A stretch of 64,000 nucleotides of DNA, taken from NCBI GenBank assembly GCA_026826555.1, contig JAKSZT010038590.1, positions 161,670 to 225,669 on the forward strand, written 5' to 3'. The notes under the pieces are model-generated. The model was given only the letters and a program-made list of their open reading frames with translations, was not told the origin of the DNA and did not search any database. The DNA is from Tolypeutes matacus (taxonomy: Eukaryota; Chordata; Mammalia; Cingulata; Chlamyphoridae). Positions 35,040 through 48,065 of the stretch are shown in pieces (position 1 is the stretch's first letter; each line of letters starts with the position of its first letter). A program made the position numbers and the translations under genes.

Positions 35040-35400
35040 TTTGATTATTTTAACTTTTTGATTTATCCTAAAATCCTAAAATCAGATTATGAGTCCTCTA
35101 ACTTAATACTTCATTTTCTAAGTTGTTTGACTATCTTAGTACTTGCCTTTTCATATACATTGTCAAATCAGCTTGTCCAATATTACAAAAAATAAAATAT
35201 TTTTAAATTTAAATATGTTGCATTGATTCTGTAGATAAACTTGGTATTGCACTCAATTAATAGAGCACTTGATCCCAAATGGCTCCCTACATAGGCATGC
35301 ATGTAATATTCAAAATTATTGTAAGAGTTTCTTATATATGTAGGCATGTGTTAGTCTACAGATTAGTATATGGCATCCCCAAGAAAAGTAAAAGCAAAAA
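35040..35400 (-). repeat. Old L1 ORF2 fragment, shared by both duplication copies
   Basis: Antisense L1 sequence, including 'gttgcattgattctgtag' at 35218. The same fragment is at 52280-52730 in copy B, so it was present before the duplication. Confidence 0.6.
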
Positions 35401-37439
35401 ATTCGAACCTGTGACTTTAACTGTACCAGTCTCCTAATATTCTAATGTTCTATCACATAGAATATTACAGTTGTCTGTCTACTGCCCAAACTTTTCTGTA
35501 ACCTTGGCCAGAAGTTTTTTCCCTGTCACATTCTCAAAGAGCTTAAACTATCTCACATGCCTTTCAGAAGTATAACACTTTAAACTTTAAATAATAAACA
35601 TTAATTTTACTAAACAATTATAAATTATATCATAGGTTATGCTTTCATGTTATCTTATTATATACATATTTATGGAATTTTTGAGGAAGTAAAGAAGTTA
35701 TATTCCCAGTAAGAAGAAACTGCATTTCATATAATTTAAGTTATTAACCTAATGCCACATAGCTAATACATTTATTAGAGTTAGGACTATGTAACAGAAA
35801 ATTAATCATTTGATTACTTTTCCAATCGTATGCTATGTCCTTTTTCCCCTGAGGGATCATTTTTTACTAAAAGCAAGAGTACATTCATGAAGATATTTAT
35901 ATCTTAGAGTTCATTTTTTGGGAACTTTAACAGGTTATTATGGAAAAAATCTCATCTTACTGTTTTTCTTAAGAGAATTATTTTGTTTTTTCCTTGTGTA
36001 TCCACTGCAGACTCCATGAATAACTTAAAGAACTGGCATAAGTATCAAAGTGCGCAATACTCACTGCATATTGAGACTAGTTCTGTTTCAGAGGTAAGAA
36101 AAAAGGTTTTTCTTCACTAACACAATATTTTAGAAAGTATAGTCCTGAATCTCAACCTACAGTATGTGCATTAATATTTCAATGTGAGATAGTATGTTCT
36201 AATTTTTTTAAAAAGGACATTTAAAAAATTAATTGTTTAAAATAATTGTCTAAAGAAAAAGTATGATAATACCTTGTGGGTCATGAGCCACATATTAAAG
36301 TAAATTTTATGATAAAAATAGCACAAAGAATAGGAAAGATGAATTGTATATCTCCTGATTGAAGTTTAATAACCCCTAGAGTAACCACTGTGGAGAGAGA
36401 AGATAAAATTGCCAAATAATGAACAAAGGGGTAATTTTATGGTTTCTTACAAATATTAAAAGGATAGTAGGATTTTGTGAGCAAGATGGTATTGGTTTAA
36501 GTGGGCACTCACCAGGTTTCTTGTGAAAAACAAGTGATGAGATCCTGCCTGAGTGAGCTCTTTTGGGAAGCCACCGAGAAGGAGGCTACAGGGCATCAAT
36601 CTGGAGAAATCTGGACAAAAAGATCAAAAGCCAAAGGGAAAACTGTGAGTTTCTTGCCCAGGTGGCTGGAAACACTGAGCGACTAAGCTCCACCCTTAAG
36701 GCAAAAAGCCACTGTGAACCCCCTAACTCCCACCAGCCATGAAGCAGGAGGGAGCATTCTCTGGGAGTAAGATGGTTCTGGTGAAGGGTGGAGAGGGGTT
36801 TCCCTCCTATGGGTTTGATTACCTGGACCCCCTTTGAACTTTAAGGAGCATACCAGCTGGCAAGAGGTGGCCCTGGGAAGAGGGGAGAGGTGAATATGCT
36901 TAAGCAGCCTGATTTACCTAGCCAGCCTGGGATAGAGAAACAGGCTGGGGGAGGGCAGAGTCAGGCAATTGTCTAGACCAGTGCTGAAAACTATCAAATT
37001 CCAACTCCTCTAAGGGAAGCAGGCAGTAGGAAGTTCTTAATAACCTCCCAATGGCCTGTTTAGGGTCCTGTAGTGGGAGGGAAGTCTGGAAGAGGGTTGA
37101 GAGTCATTTTTCTGCGGTTTGGATAACACGTCCTATTTGAATTTCAGAAGGGAACTCAACTTGACAAGGAGAGGTGAGAGGGTATCCAATCATACAGGCT
37201 ATCACATCCTGCTGCCCTGGGAGAGAAGGCAATAAGAATAGAAAGAGGGGCAAAATAGTGATCCACCAGGTTATCAAACACCCAGCTATTAATTTAGGAC
37301 AAGGAACACATAGACATTATTTTTGTATTCATTTCTCTTGGATCTCTTATTTTTCTTAAAAAAAAAAAAAAGGGGTTCCTTTTTAAAAAAAATTTAATTT
37401 AGTTTATTGGCTAAAACCTGATTCAAAACCTGCAGAGGG

Positions 37440-37560
37440 ATCTAGATATTCTAAACACCTTAAAAACAACAACAACATATATATATATAACATTTATGTA
37501 AGCAAATGCACATATATGCACATATGCACATATATTTATATATCATTTTACAAATATTGT
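37440..37560. repeat. AT-rich simple repeat in L1 5' UTR
   Basis: (AAC)n and (TA)n tracts at about 37464-37490, followed by interspersed ACATATGC units to 37540. Confidence 0.6.
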
Positions 37561-38409
37561 TATGCATTGTGAAAAATTTGATTTTTACCCACAATAAAAA
37601 AAAAATCTTCAGAGGGCAGGCTGCAGGATAACTGATTGATGTACACTGGTGGCAGCCTGAGAAGTTCTTCAGGGGCCTGAGAGGGAAGGCTGATTTTCCT
37701 AAGTTTCTGTTTGATTGCTTGTTTTTTTGTTCTTTTCTTTTCCTTCTTTCTACCACAGTTTCTTTTCCCCAATAGGTGCTGCTGTCTTGTTTCTTGTTTG
37801 CTGTGTACCCCCTTTGTTTCCTCTCTTTCTGTATACCAATATTGTCTACCTATGCCGTTTCTTTTCCTTCCTTCATTGTCCTATCTTCCACTTTCTGTTT
37901 TTGTTCTTACATTCCATCTCTCTTTGTTTAATCTCCATTTTTCTTGTTTTAATTTCTATCTCCTCTTCTCTCGGTTTTCTTTCTTTTTAAACCTTATTTT
38001 CTTTTTGTCTTTTCTTTTCTCTTTCCCTCTCTTCTTATAATTTTGGCCATTTAATTAATTCTGGATATTTTTCTCTATTTGGTTTTTCATTTCATTGTTT
38101 GTACACCACTTTTTCTCATTCTTCTGCACTACTTACATGAGTTAATTATTCATTTTCCTAGGTCTTATATGGTTTCTCTTCTACCTTTTGCTATTATTAT
38201 TACTATTATACTTTTTCTCTTCTTATCTATTTCCCTTTCTCTGGCCCTAATTGTCTTCTTTCAAGGGAACTTAGACAACAGCAAGGAAATAGAATAAGAG
38301 GAACAAACTGTTAAAGAGAAAACTTACCAGACACACAAAAACAGCAACTAAATAAAACCCTAGAGTGGAGAGAGAAACTAATCAACAAAATAAACCCATC
38401 AAGAAAAGA

Positions 38410-39106
38410 GATGTCTAAACATCAACAAAAAATTATAAACCATACTAAGAAAGAGGATGACATGAACCAGTCTAATGAACAAACTAAAAGCCAGGAGTAG
38501 CTGCAGACCATAGAACAACTAATGAGAGCTGTCCAAACAAATATCATGAACCAACTTAATAAAGTGAAGGAAGAGATTAAGGATATTAAGAAGACACTGG
38601 TAGAAAATACTGAAGAAACTGTAAGCATGCATAAAAAGATAACGGATATAATGGCGATGAAAGTCACAAATGAAGAAATAAAAAATACACTGGAAGCACA
38701 TAACAGCAGATTTGAACAGGCAGAGGAAAGAAATAGTGATTTGGAAGACAGTAGCTCTGAAATCAGATAGTAGAACAGATAGATAAAAGTATAGAAAAAA
38801 TCCAGCAGAGACTTAGGGATCTGAATGAAAAACACAAAACACACAAACATATACACCATAAACATCCTAGAGAAGATGGGAGAAGAGATGGGAAAGTGGA
38901 CAAAAGGAGTGTTGGAAGAAATAATAGCTGAAAATTTCCCAACCCTATTGGAAGATATGGATATACATGTTGAGGAAGTGCAGCACACTCAAAAGAGTAT
39001 AAATCTCAACAGGCCTACTCCAAGGCATATACTTGTCAAATTGTACATTTCTCAATACAAAGAGAGAATACTGAAAGCAGCAAGAGAAAAGAGAACCATC
39101 ATATAA
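38410..39106 (+). pseudogene. L1 ORF1, frameshifted
   Basis: Coiled-coil part at 38522-38770 (MRAVQTNIMNQLNKVKEEIKD type) and C-terminal RNA-binding part at 38825-39106 ending KAAREKRTII. The two are in different frames, with a stop at 38768. Related to 8834-8164 on the other strand. Confidence 0.8.
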
Positions 39107-39459
39107 ATGGGAAGCTCAATAAGATTAAGTGCTGATCTCTCATCTAAATAAATGGAGGCAAGAAGGCAGTGGTATGAAATCGTAAGTTGCTAAAAGAAAA
39201 ATATCTTCCAAACAAGAATTCTCTATCCAACAAAGCAGGCATTAAAAAATAATGGAGAAGTCAAAATATTCAAAGATAAAAAGAAATTAAGAGAGTATGC
39301 CAATAAGAAACCTACCCATCAAGAAATATTAAAGCGAGTGCTGGAGGTTGAAAGGAAAAAAAACAGACAAGAGAGAATTGGAGGAGAGTGTATGAAAAAA
39401 TAATTTTAAAAAAGAAAGAAATAAGAAGAATATATGACATACATAACCCTCCCCAAAAT

Positions 39460-40783
39460 ATGGCTAATGTAAGTCATTCCTTGAGAGTTATAACACTGGA
39501 TGTTAATGTATTAAACTCACCAGTCAAGAGACACAGATTGGCAGAATGGATAAGGAAATATGACCCATCTATATGCTGTCTGCCAGAAACCCACCTAAGA
39601 CCCAGGGATCCAAGAAGGCTGGAAGTGAATAGAAGGAAAACAATTTTACAAGCAAACAACCAAAAAAAAAAAAATGTGGGAGTAGCTATGCTAATATTGG
39701 ATAAAATAGATTTTAAATGCAAAACTATTGTAAAAGACAAAGAAGGACACTATATATTAGTAAAAGGTGTAATCTTTCAAGAAGAAAGAACAATCATAAA
39801 CATTTATGCACCTAAGCAGGGCACCTCAAAAAAATGATGAAACATTGGGAAATCTAAGTGGAGAAATAGATGCCTCCACAATTATAGTGGGGGACTTTAA
39901 TACACCACTATCACCATTAGACAAACATCTCAACAAAGAATCAATAAAGAAACAAAGACTGAATAATACAGTGGATGATCTGGACCTAATGGACATATAA
40001 TGAACATTACACACAAATACAATGGGATATACTTTCTTCTCAAGTGCACATGTATTGTTCTCCAAGAGAGACCACATGCTAGACCACAGAACAGCTCTCA
40101 ATGAATTCAGAAAGATGGAAATTATACAAGTAGCTTCTTTGAGCACAATGAAGCTGGAAATCAGTAAGGGGAAGAGAATCATATTAGGCACAGATATATG
40201 GAAGTTAAACAATACACTTAGGCAAGAAAAACAATTTTACAAGCAAACAACAATTTTACAAGGCAAAAAGAAAAACAATTTTACAAGGCAAAAAGGATGC
40301 CTTTTATAAGGCATCCAAATTGGAAAGGAAGATGTAAAAACTTCACTATTTCCAGATGACATGATCCTATACCCAGAAATACCTGAAAAATCAACAAGAA
40401 AAATGTTAGAGCTTGTAAATGAGTTCAGTAAAGTTGCAGTTTATAAGATCAATCCACAAAAATCAGTAGCATTTCTGTATACCAGGAATGAGCCATCAGA
40501 AGAGGAAATCAAGAAAAAAATCCCATTTACAATAGCAACAAAAAGCTTCAAATACCTAGGAATCAATTTAACAAAAAATGTAAATGACGTATATGAAGAA
40601 AATGACACAACCTTGTTAAAGGAAATCAAAGAAGACTTAAATAAATGGAAGAATATTCCCTGTTCATGGATAGGAAGACTAAACATCATTAAGATGTTTA
40701 TCCTATCTAAACTGATCTACAGATTTAATGCAATTCCAATAAAAATTTATGCACTAATTTTTACTAAATTGGAAAGACTATGA
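39460..40783 (+). pseudogene. L1 ORF2 with deletion from endonuclease to RT palm
   Basis: The endonuclease frame starts at about 39460 (RVITLDVNVLNSPVKRHRL; the catalytic QETHL is changed to PETHL) and is open to 39837 in this frame. After the deletion at 40240-40310 a 140-codon frame (40361-40783) carries the RT core end. Just upstream the catalytic FADD box reads FPDD. The catalytic changes and the deletion make it inactive. Confidence 0.82.
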
Positions 40784-40802
40784 AATTTATTTAGAAGGGC
40801 AA

Positions 40803-40835
40803 GCCATGCACATTTGTGTTATTCCTGCTTCCCAT
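40803..40835 (-). pseudogene. Olfactory receptor start-codon remnant (copy B)
   Basis: The minus strand reads ATG and codes MGSRNNTNVH, matching [10 protein letters not shown] of the receptor at 26075-27007. It keeps an NNT glycosylation sequon that copy A has lost (NNA). The flanking upstream DNA (40836-40846 and beyond) also matches copy A. The sequence joins the truncated L1 at about 40803, so nearly the whole receptor was deleted. Confidence 0.75.
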
Positions 40836-40849
40836 AGCATTCAACATTT

Positions 40850-42512
40850 GTAAACTGTTAAGAAATCAGTGGTGTAAATGACATGAATGACTTTTTGTTT
40901 ATAGTAATGATTTTATTTAAAGTTTCAAGAATATTTTTTAAAAATAATCTAATAAATTTATAGTAAAGAGTAGTTTGCAATATATAAGTGAAAAATTCTT
41001 TACTGCCAAATATATATTAGAATACAAATCATTTGGATATTATATAAAAGAAACTAAAACATATTGCATAATTAAACTGAATTTGACATTATGTTAAATA
41101 CTTCCCTTTATTAACATAATGCACAAAAGTATACAAATACAATATCAGAAAAAAAAGTATTCCTTCAAAAGGTTTTGTTTCAGAAAAACAGAAAAAAAAG
41201 CTAAATATGTAGTAAACAATTATATAGTGTTTTAATGCATCATTTACTTTCTTTTGTATCAAATATTATTTAATGGAAGTGAAAGATCAGAAATTAAAAC
41301 CTGAGCTTACTTTACTGGTACACATTAATATTATAAACTACACATTACTATTAATTTTCAGAGGATATTTTTATGTGACTATTAAAATCAAATTTCATCC
41401 AAAATTTATGTTTTCAGTATATGTACATTGATGAATCTGATTCCAAGAATTCTATATTTCCATTTCTAGAATTTCTGGCAATAATTAAGTACAGTCTAAT
41501 AATACTTGTTTAATAACAGTACTTTTTTTTAGATAAACTGAAACTCTCTAACTTTGAGACTAATAGTTAACAAGAGCTAAATAAGCTGAAAAAATTCTTA
41601 CAGAATTATCTGTCTAGAAATTTTTCAACCTCAACTTTTTCTCACAAATATAATATGTAAACTAGTTAAGTAGCCTGGATTTTCTGTTATATATTCATTT
41701 CCTTTGAGGTAACTTATACTTATTTGTTTGTCCATACATTTATCTTTTGTTCTGTGGTAAAATAAATAAACTTAAAAATCTTTTTTCATGTCCTGATCAA
41801 GTAGAAGATTCACCTGGAAGTTATGTCTTATGAGTACACCAGTGAAATACTGTGATCACAAATAGAACAGACTGTCTCTTGCCTTTTGCCTCAAATTCCC
41901 ATGGCACCTTTTACACTGAGGACTGTTAATAATATACCATTTGTTCATTTCTGGGACCAATTTCCAAGGAACTTTGCCTGGCATGAGTCCAAGAATAAAA
42001 GTATAAGGACTAAAGCATTCATATGAGGTTTGTAACAGAGATTTGCCCTCCCCTTGTAAGGAACATAAGGTTAAGCAGCATTTTTGGTATCCCTTTGTAA
42101 TGATATAATTTATGACTAGGTAAAAGAGAAGGTCTTTCTAGAGAAATAATTAATCTGTGGCTGACAGCCCAGAAAATTAACAAGAGAAGTAATGGCACAT
42201 TTTTCATAATGAAACATTTTTATATTTAAAAGTGTGACACTATCATAACAGTAAACATTGTTTGTTACACAAAAATTAGAATGCAACAAAATTCAAAGAA
42301 GCATTTGAAACTCATTCATAAATGTTGTTACTTTTTAGATATATTTTCCTCCAGTTATTGTCCTGTGTATATATAATACTTATTTACATGCATTCCTATG
42401 TGTTCACATAATTTTTACCATACTGTGTTTAAGTAATATCCTGATTTTCTTACTAAATATTGATAGTACACCTTTCCTTATGTTATATTAGAGTTTTGTA
42501 AAACCCACCATT
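40850..42512. other. Noncoding duplicated flank, copy B
   Basis: No gene. AT-rich sequence aligned with 27020-29095, for example 'ttttaatgcatcatttact' at 41231 and 27239, and 'gggaccaatttccaagga' at 41953 and 28537. Confidence 0.7.
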
Positions 42513-43370
42513 TCATGTTGTTATGCTAAGGAAGAGGCAAAAATTCTAAGTGCTATACAGAGACAGTTTTATTAAATGTTTTGCTAGGAAGAGAGAAAAA
42601 CTCTAAATGCTATGCAAAGGCAATTTTATTTAATCAGATGAGTTTCATGTTATATTAAGTTATTATAACAACTGAGCAATCACAAAAAATAAGAGTAATT
42701 AATTAAAGACATAGGAAAAAATGAAAGTATATACAGCTACTCATCAAATCTGGGGACAACTCAACATCTGAACTCTTGTGGTCAGGGGCCCCTTTGTGGC
42801 AGATCAGAGTCCTAATTGGAAAAATTGTCCCAGGCAAGTTGTCACCTCCTGGGTGAGGCTCCAGCTGGCAACATGGGGACCATCCTTTTAAGGGGTTCTG
42901 AATCTCAGAACTACAAAGAGTGTTGCAACTCATGTGGAATGACCTCTTCAAAAGTATCAGAATCCACCCAGCAGGGGGTGGCCAGCCCTCCACAGGAGAG
43001 ATGCAGTGTCTCAAGGGGTCTTTGTTCTATTTTATTTACGGTACACTGAACAGGAACATAAAGGTTTTTAGCTTTTAGTTTTACAGAGTATACAAACAGG
43101 ATGTGTAAATATCACGTTTGTTGACTTGCTCCTTCTAAACATTTTTGTTGGGGGGTAAAAGATGATGGGGTTGCCTGCATAACAGCATTATAACATTCCA
43201 AAGGACAAAGGACAAATTAGTCATTCACAATTCTAAGTTAAAACACAAAAGACTATTGATTAGAAAGCTTAGGAATTCAAAATTATTAATAAAATCTTTC
43301 TTATAGTACATCACATGTATTTTGCATTGGATGGTTCTCTATAACTAACTTCTCTTTAGGGATGTGTACC
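42513..43370. repeat. Unclassified insertion in copy B
   Basis: About 860 bp absent from copy A, where 29095 and 29155 are nearly adjacent. It starts with an imperfect tandem repeat of about 65 bp (42523-42585 and 42586-42650, each 'gctaaggaagag...ttttatt'-like). It is less AT-rich in the middle (42780-43020). It may be an antisense LTR, but I see no clear ends. Confidence 0.5.
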
Positions 43371-43734
43371 ATTTGTAGAATGGGCATTTTTGAGACATCA
43401 CAATGAAAACATGGTGGAGTTTTTCCATTCAGTGTTGGCAGGTTCAACTAATTCATCTAACCAGGAGATGTATTATTGTATTCAGCTACAATAAGGTTTG
43501 TACAAATTTTTATTATTTTAGTGCACTTGGTTTGTAGTATATTAGAAGAAACATGATGTAAGAATGTAAAACTCAGTGCTGAGATGATTAAATATTTAAT
43601 AATTAAACTTAATTGCTGTACTATAACTTCTTTTATATATAATAAGGTGAAATGTTTTCTTATGAACTACAATGAACTTTAAAGAGCTTCATTAAATAAT
43701 GAGGATTAATTTTAGCCAAGGGACTAAAGTAAAA

Positions 43735-44000
43735 AGGAAACTACAAAACTCTTCTAAAAGGACTCAAAGAAGACCTAAATTTATTGAAGTATATTCCATA
43801 TTCATGGATAAGGAGACTAAATATTGTTAAGATGTCAATTCTACACAAAGCAATTAACCAATTCAATTCAATCTCAATCAAAATTTCAACAGTCACTTTA
43901 ACAGAACTGGAAAAGCCAATCAAAAAATTTATATGGATGGATATAATGTTAAATGTATTAACTCAGAAAAACATGTCCTCAAATCTAATCCATTCTTGTA
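43735..44000 (+). repeat. L1 ORF2 fragment
   Basis: Diverged L1 ORF2 sequence in plus orientation (YIPYSWIRRLNIVKMSILHK type at about 43787-43846), comparable to 40640-40780. Truncated on both sides. Confidence 0.75.
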
Positions 44001-44029
44001 TGTGTGAATGCATTGTAAGTCAAACTTTT

Positions 44030-46102
44030 TGATGAGTGTAATACCCAGCCCAATCAGGATGGAACTTAATCCAGTTACTGGAGTCCTTTATAATCAGAAT
44101 GAAAGACAGATAACATGAGGAAAAGCCACAGCAAGCAAGAAGCTGAACATCAATGAAACCTGGATAAGAATGGAGAGGCCAGGAGATACTTCCATTTGTT
44201 TTGCCATGTGACAAGCTAAGGACCAAAGTTTGCCAGCAGCCAGCCCCAGAATGCAATGGTCTTTAGAAGAAAATATCACCTTGATTATGCCTTAGTTTTG
44301 GACTTTGTACGAGCCTCAACCTGTGAGTGAATAAATTCCCATTCTTTTACCTGACTCATTTCATGGTTTTTCCTTGTGCAGCCTTGGAAACTAAAACAGG
44401 TTTTCATAGCAGGAGAGTGGGTTCTGCTATTGCAAATACCAAAAATGTGGAAACAACACTGAAGTCAGGTAATGGGTAGAGGCTGGAAGAATTGTGAGGT
44501 GCTTGATAGAAAAAGTTTAAATTCCTTTCAAGATTTTGTCAGTAGAAATATGGATGTAAAATATACTCACAATGAGGCCTTAAACATCAATGATGAATGT
44601 GTTATTGGAAGCTGGAAGGAAGGAGATCCTTGTTTGAAAGTGGCTGAAACTTGGTAAAATTGGGTTCTGATGTTAGATGGTAAGCAGAAATTGAAAGAAA
44701 TGAACTTGGATATTAACTGAGGAGACTTTCAAGTTAACTGTGGAATGTCCACCCAGGTTTCTTCTTTCAGCTGATAGTAAAATGTGAAAGGAAAGGGATA
44801 AGATGAGAACTGAACTCCTGGGCACAAAGAAACCAGAGATTGATGGTTTGGAAATTTTTGAGCTTCTGAAAAACGAGTCCCCAGAGAATAGTGCTCCATG
44901 TGAGAGTTTAACTGAACAGGGAACCAGTCAACAATTTCAGGGGAAGCTGAGATTAGAAATGCAGTTATGCAAGAAATATGTTTGGAAGGCTCTATTGGTA
45001 TATAGTTTGGAAGCCTATGAACTACATAAAACACTGAGAAGTTATTTTTAGAGATTTGTATTAACTGGGCCACTGCCAGTCTGGACTCATAGGGGCAGAG
45101 AATGGACAGATTGAAGGAAGAATGGCTTTAAGGGAAGAAACATGGAAGTTGAGTCTGGACCAAAGACATCTTCTCAGGCCAAGAGGGCTGTCTCACCCAT
45201 GTATGTGAAATCTCGGAGTGGATGGGGTCAGTGTCCCAGGGTTGGCACAGAGTCCAGTGATTATCTCCTTGTTCAGAGAGCATATCATCCCAGCATTTGG
45301 GGAGATAACAGCTAGTGCACAAGCACTTGGAAGAAGTGTGGTCATTATTCCATCAGGCCAGTAGAACAAACATGGATCTGTAGATGACTCTTAGTCCTTT
45401 AAATCTGATAGAGTTTGACTTACTGGGTTTCAAAATTGTGTGGGGCCTGAGACCCATATTTTCTTTCAGATCTTTTTCATATTGGAATGGAAATGCTTAT
45501 CATATGCTTGTCCCTCCATTATTATTTGAAGCAGGTAATTTGTACTCCAGGTTACACAGGTCCACAGATAGAGGGGGATTCAGGCAGACCACCCTCATAA
45601 TTGATTTTGATGAGGCATTGTACTTACCATTGTTAATGAAATGACTTAATGCTTTTGAGATATTGTGATTAAATGAATGTAGATTGAATAAAGAAAGAAT
45701 ATATCTTTTTGGGGTCCAGAGGGTGTAGTAGGGTGGTTTGAAGATTTATTATCCCAGAAAAAAGAATTTAATCCATTCCTGTGGGTGGAGTCCTTTAAAG
45801 GCAGAATGAAATTGAGACAGAGTGAGAGAAAGCCACAGAGAGTGAAGACTTGAACACAACAGAAACAAGAATAGAAGTGAGACACCAGGTGATGCCTGCA
45901 TTTGCCTTGCTTTGTGACAAGTTAAAGACCAAAGATTGCCTGCAGCCATCCCCTGAACAGCACAGTCTTTGTGAAAAAAACATTGCCTTAATGATGCCTT
46001 GATTTGGGTATTTTTTTACCTCAAAACATGAATGAATGAATTTCATTGTTAGATCTGACCCATTTCATGGTTTTTGATTGATCAGCCCAGGAAACTAAAA
46101 AC
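44030..46102 (+). mobile_element. MaLR-type (ERVL-MaLR) element with both LTRs
   Basis: The left LTR is about 44030-44398 and the right LTR about 45724-46102. They share blocks such as 'gtcctttataatcagaatgaa' / 'gtcctttaaaggcagaatgaa', and 'cccatttcatggtttttgattg' matching the left end. The interior 44399-45723 has the non-coding MaLR internal text (for example 'ggaaggaaggagatccttg' at 44614). The left LTR seems to lack its first bases. MaLRs depend on ERV-L proteins. The LTRs are strongly diverged, so the element is old. Confidence 0.75.
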
Positions 46103-47560
46103 TCTATCTTTTTTTCCTGTTTTATAAAAGTTATTCAATTTTTATTTTCTATTAATTCATTGTTTTTCTACTATTTCATTTTATTTCTCAAGATTTATAT
46201 TATTCTTTTTTTTTAAAGTTTTATCTATTTTGTGTGTTTTTTTTCTCTGTTTTAGTAGTATTTACCAGAGGGCATTGCCCTTAATTGTAACAACTTTTTT
46301 TTTTTGTCTTAACTTTATTCCTGAGTTAATCAAATATATTTGACATACTGGCTGGCAATAAACAAATTCTCCCAGGCATTCCTCAGCTTTGGAATTTATG
46401 CATTGATCTCAATCATGTAAACAAGCTCTCTTGGAATGTTGATTCTCCATCTGCACATATATAGCCAGAGGACTTCAACTAAGGAGCTACAGAGAATCCC
46501 TGAACCAATATTTAATTCATTTATTTTATTTTATTTTTTAATAACAATGGTATAAAGATTGGAATTGGCCTGGTCCATCATCATCATTTTGTTAGTTGTC
46601 CATGGAAAGCCCGAAGAATGGGATAATAGGGTCACCTCCTTTTGATACCCTAGCTTTTGAATATCAAATGGTAGAAATACTAATTTCTGCTCTTTGGGTA
46701 TGCAAGATATTTATAATCTGTTTTACTGTGTATCTCCCAAGCCAACAAGTAATAGAGAAAGGCAGGGTAAACACGAGATCCTTATCAAATTGTTCCATTA
46801 TCCCATGGATAACTGACCTGTTACAACATTTTCCAATGCCTGAAAACAGTTTTCATATGCATTTTGTTCAGGATTAGAATTGTTTATCATGGCAAGAGAA
46901 TTTGGGTACCACTTGCACTCTCATGGCATATGGCAAAATTGGATCAAAGATTATAAATCTCTGCTGATTTTAATGACAATATGGTTTGATCCTCTTATTA
47001 TATTTTTCCTTATTTTTGTTATCACTCATTTTTTTCCCTATCATGAATTATTCTCACTTCTTTTGCCTTATTAAATAATGACTCTATTTTTCTTTCATAC
47101 TTGATAAATGTTATTCAATTTTATTTGCTTTTAATTAATTGTTTTTCTATTTTTCCTTTTATTTTGCCCACTTTTTTAGGCTAAATTCATTGGTTTTATT
47201 CTAATACCAAGAGATAATGTATTGTTTTTATTTGTTACCTGATAATAATGCAAGAATTTAATGTTTCCATTAATAATCTGAATGCCATTTTATCTTACAT
47301 GCAGAGCTAGGCATATTAGTCATATTCACATCCATTATATATATATTCTATATTAAATATTTTATTGTCTATTTTACCAAGAATAACTTAAGTTTATATC
47401 TTTAGTTATATTTAAGTTGAATTTTAAAATGGAAAAATCTTGTAGTTTTACATTTTGAATATTAATTTAAAATATGTATTAAATTTTTGTCAAATAATAT
47501 GGCTTATTTCATGTAAATTTTGAAAATTTATTGAAATTTATGTATTTAATTGTAATAGGT
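46102..47560. other. AT-rich sequence, nothing identified
   Basis: No family recognised. 46105-46200 and 47080-47180 resemble each other ('gttattcaattttattt' type), which could mark a local duplication around 46210-47075. The 93-codon frame at 46596-46877 has no domain I know. Confidence 0.4.
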
Positions 47561-47569
47561 TTATAAATA

Positions 47570-48065
47570 ACTCAGGGTTCCAACCCAGCTCCTGAAGGGC
47601 ATGGATCAGGGCAGACACAACCATAAGATGCACCTGGTAGATTGTTAGGCATATTCTTTATTTATTGAGACATACAGACAGGACAGGGTCTCTGAAGGCA
47701 GCAGCTTGGAGAATGAAGATAGAGCTCTGCAAAGAGGCGGGAAAATGAAGTGCAATATCAAGGGTCTCAGAACAAAGACATTTCATAACAGAGTTTCTGC
47801 TGGGATCATATGAAGAACATAAAAGTGGTCTGGTGATATTATTGAAGGAAGGAAGTGTACAGCCTTTAGAAAAGTACAGTCTATGATACCATTTGTATAT
47901 TGTTTCCCTGTGGGGAGGTCTGTTACATTTTCACTTGTGTTCTGGCCATGCAGGTTGTTGTGTGCTGTTGTCTGAGCTTCACTTAGGGAAGCAGAGCCAG
48001 GGCCTGGGACCCAATGGATCCCCACATTCAGATGCTGGGAAAGAAAGTTTCAAATGTTATATTAT
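47570..48065. repeat. Possible antisense LTR, unclassified
   Basis: A less AT-rich island between AT-rich flanks, with TTTATT at about 47657 (an AATAAA signal on the minus strand). The length and composition would fit an ERV LTR. I could not find ends or duplications. Confidence 0.35.

Larger units (their letters stand above)
26970..36200. repeat. Segmental duplication, copy A
   Basis: Blocks match 40798-53345 in the same order and orientation: 26972-27020 with 40798-40846, 27225-27345 with 41220-41360, 27970-28860 with 41395-42270, 28900-29095 with 42318-42512, 29155-29560 with 43372-43735, 35095-35370 with 52410-52720, and 35650-36200 with 52740-53345. Sequence between the blocks is mostly copy-specific insertion. 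Identity by eye is about three quarters, so the duplication is old. Confidence 0.8.
36475..40803 (+). mobile_element. L1 with long 5' UTR, ORF2 internally deleted, no 3' end
   Basis: The 5' UTR is about 36475-38400, GC-richer at its start ('gagcaagatgg', 'gagatcctgcctgag') and pyrimidine-rich at 37690-38260. ORF1 is at about 38410-39106 and ORF2 starts at 39460. ORF2 jumps from the endonuclease region (about 40240) to the RT palm (about 40310), and the sequence stops at about 40803, before the thumb and 3' UTR, joining a receptor remnant. Since new L1 copies keep their 3' end, the loss is a later deletion. An AT-rich segment at 37365-37690 inside the 5' UTR looks inserted. Confidence 0.85.

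Noticed and set aside
37711..38040. Phe/Ser/Leu-rich 109-codon frame as a membrane protein
   Set aside because: It is the pyrimidine-rich part of an L1 5' UTR. Such tracts give F, S and L in every frame.
46596..46877. 93-codon frame as a retroviral or host coding exon
   Set aside because: I could not match it to any domain, and there is no supporting start, splice or homologous copy in the window.
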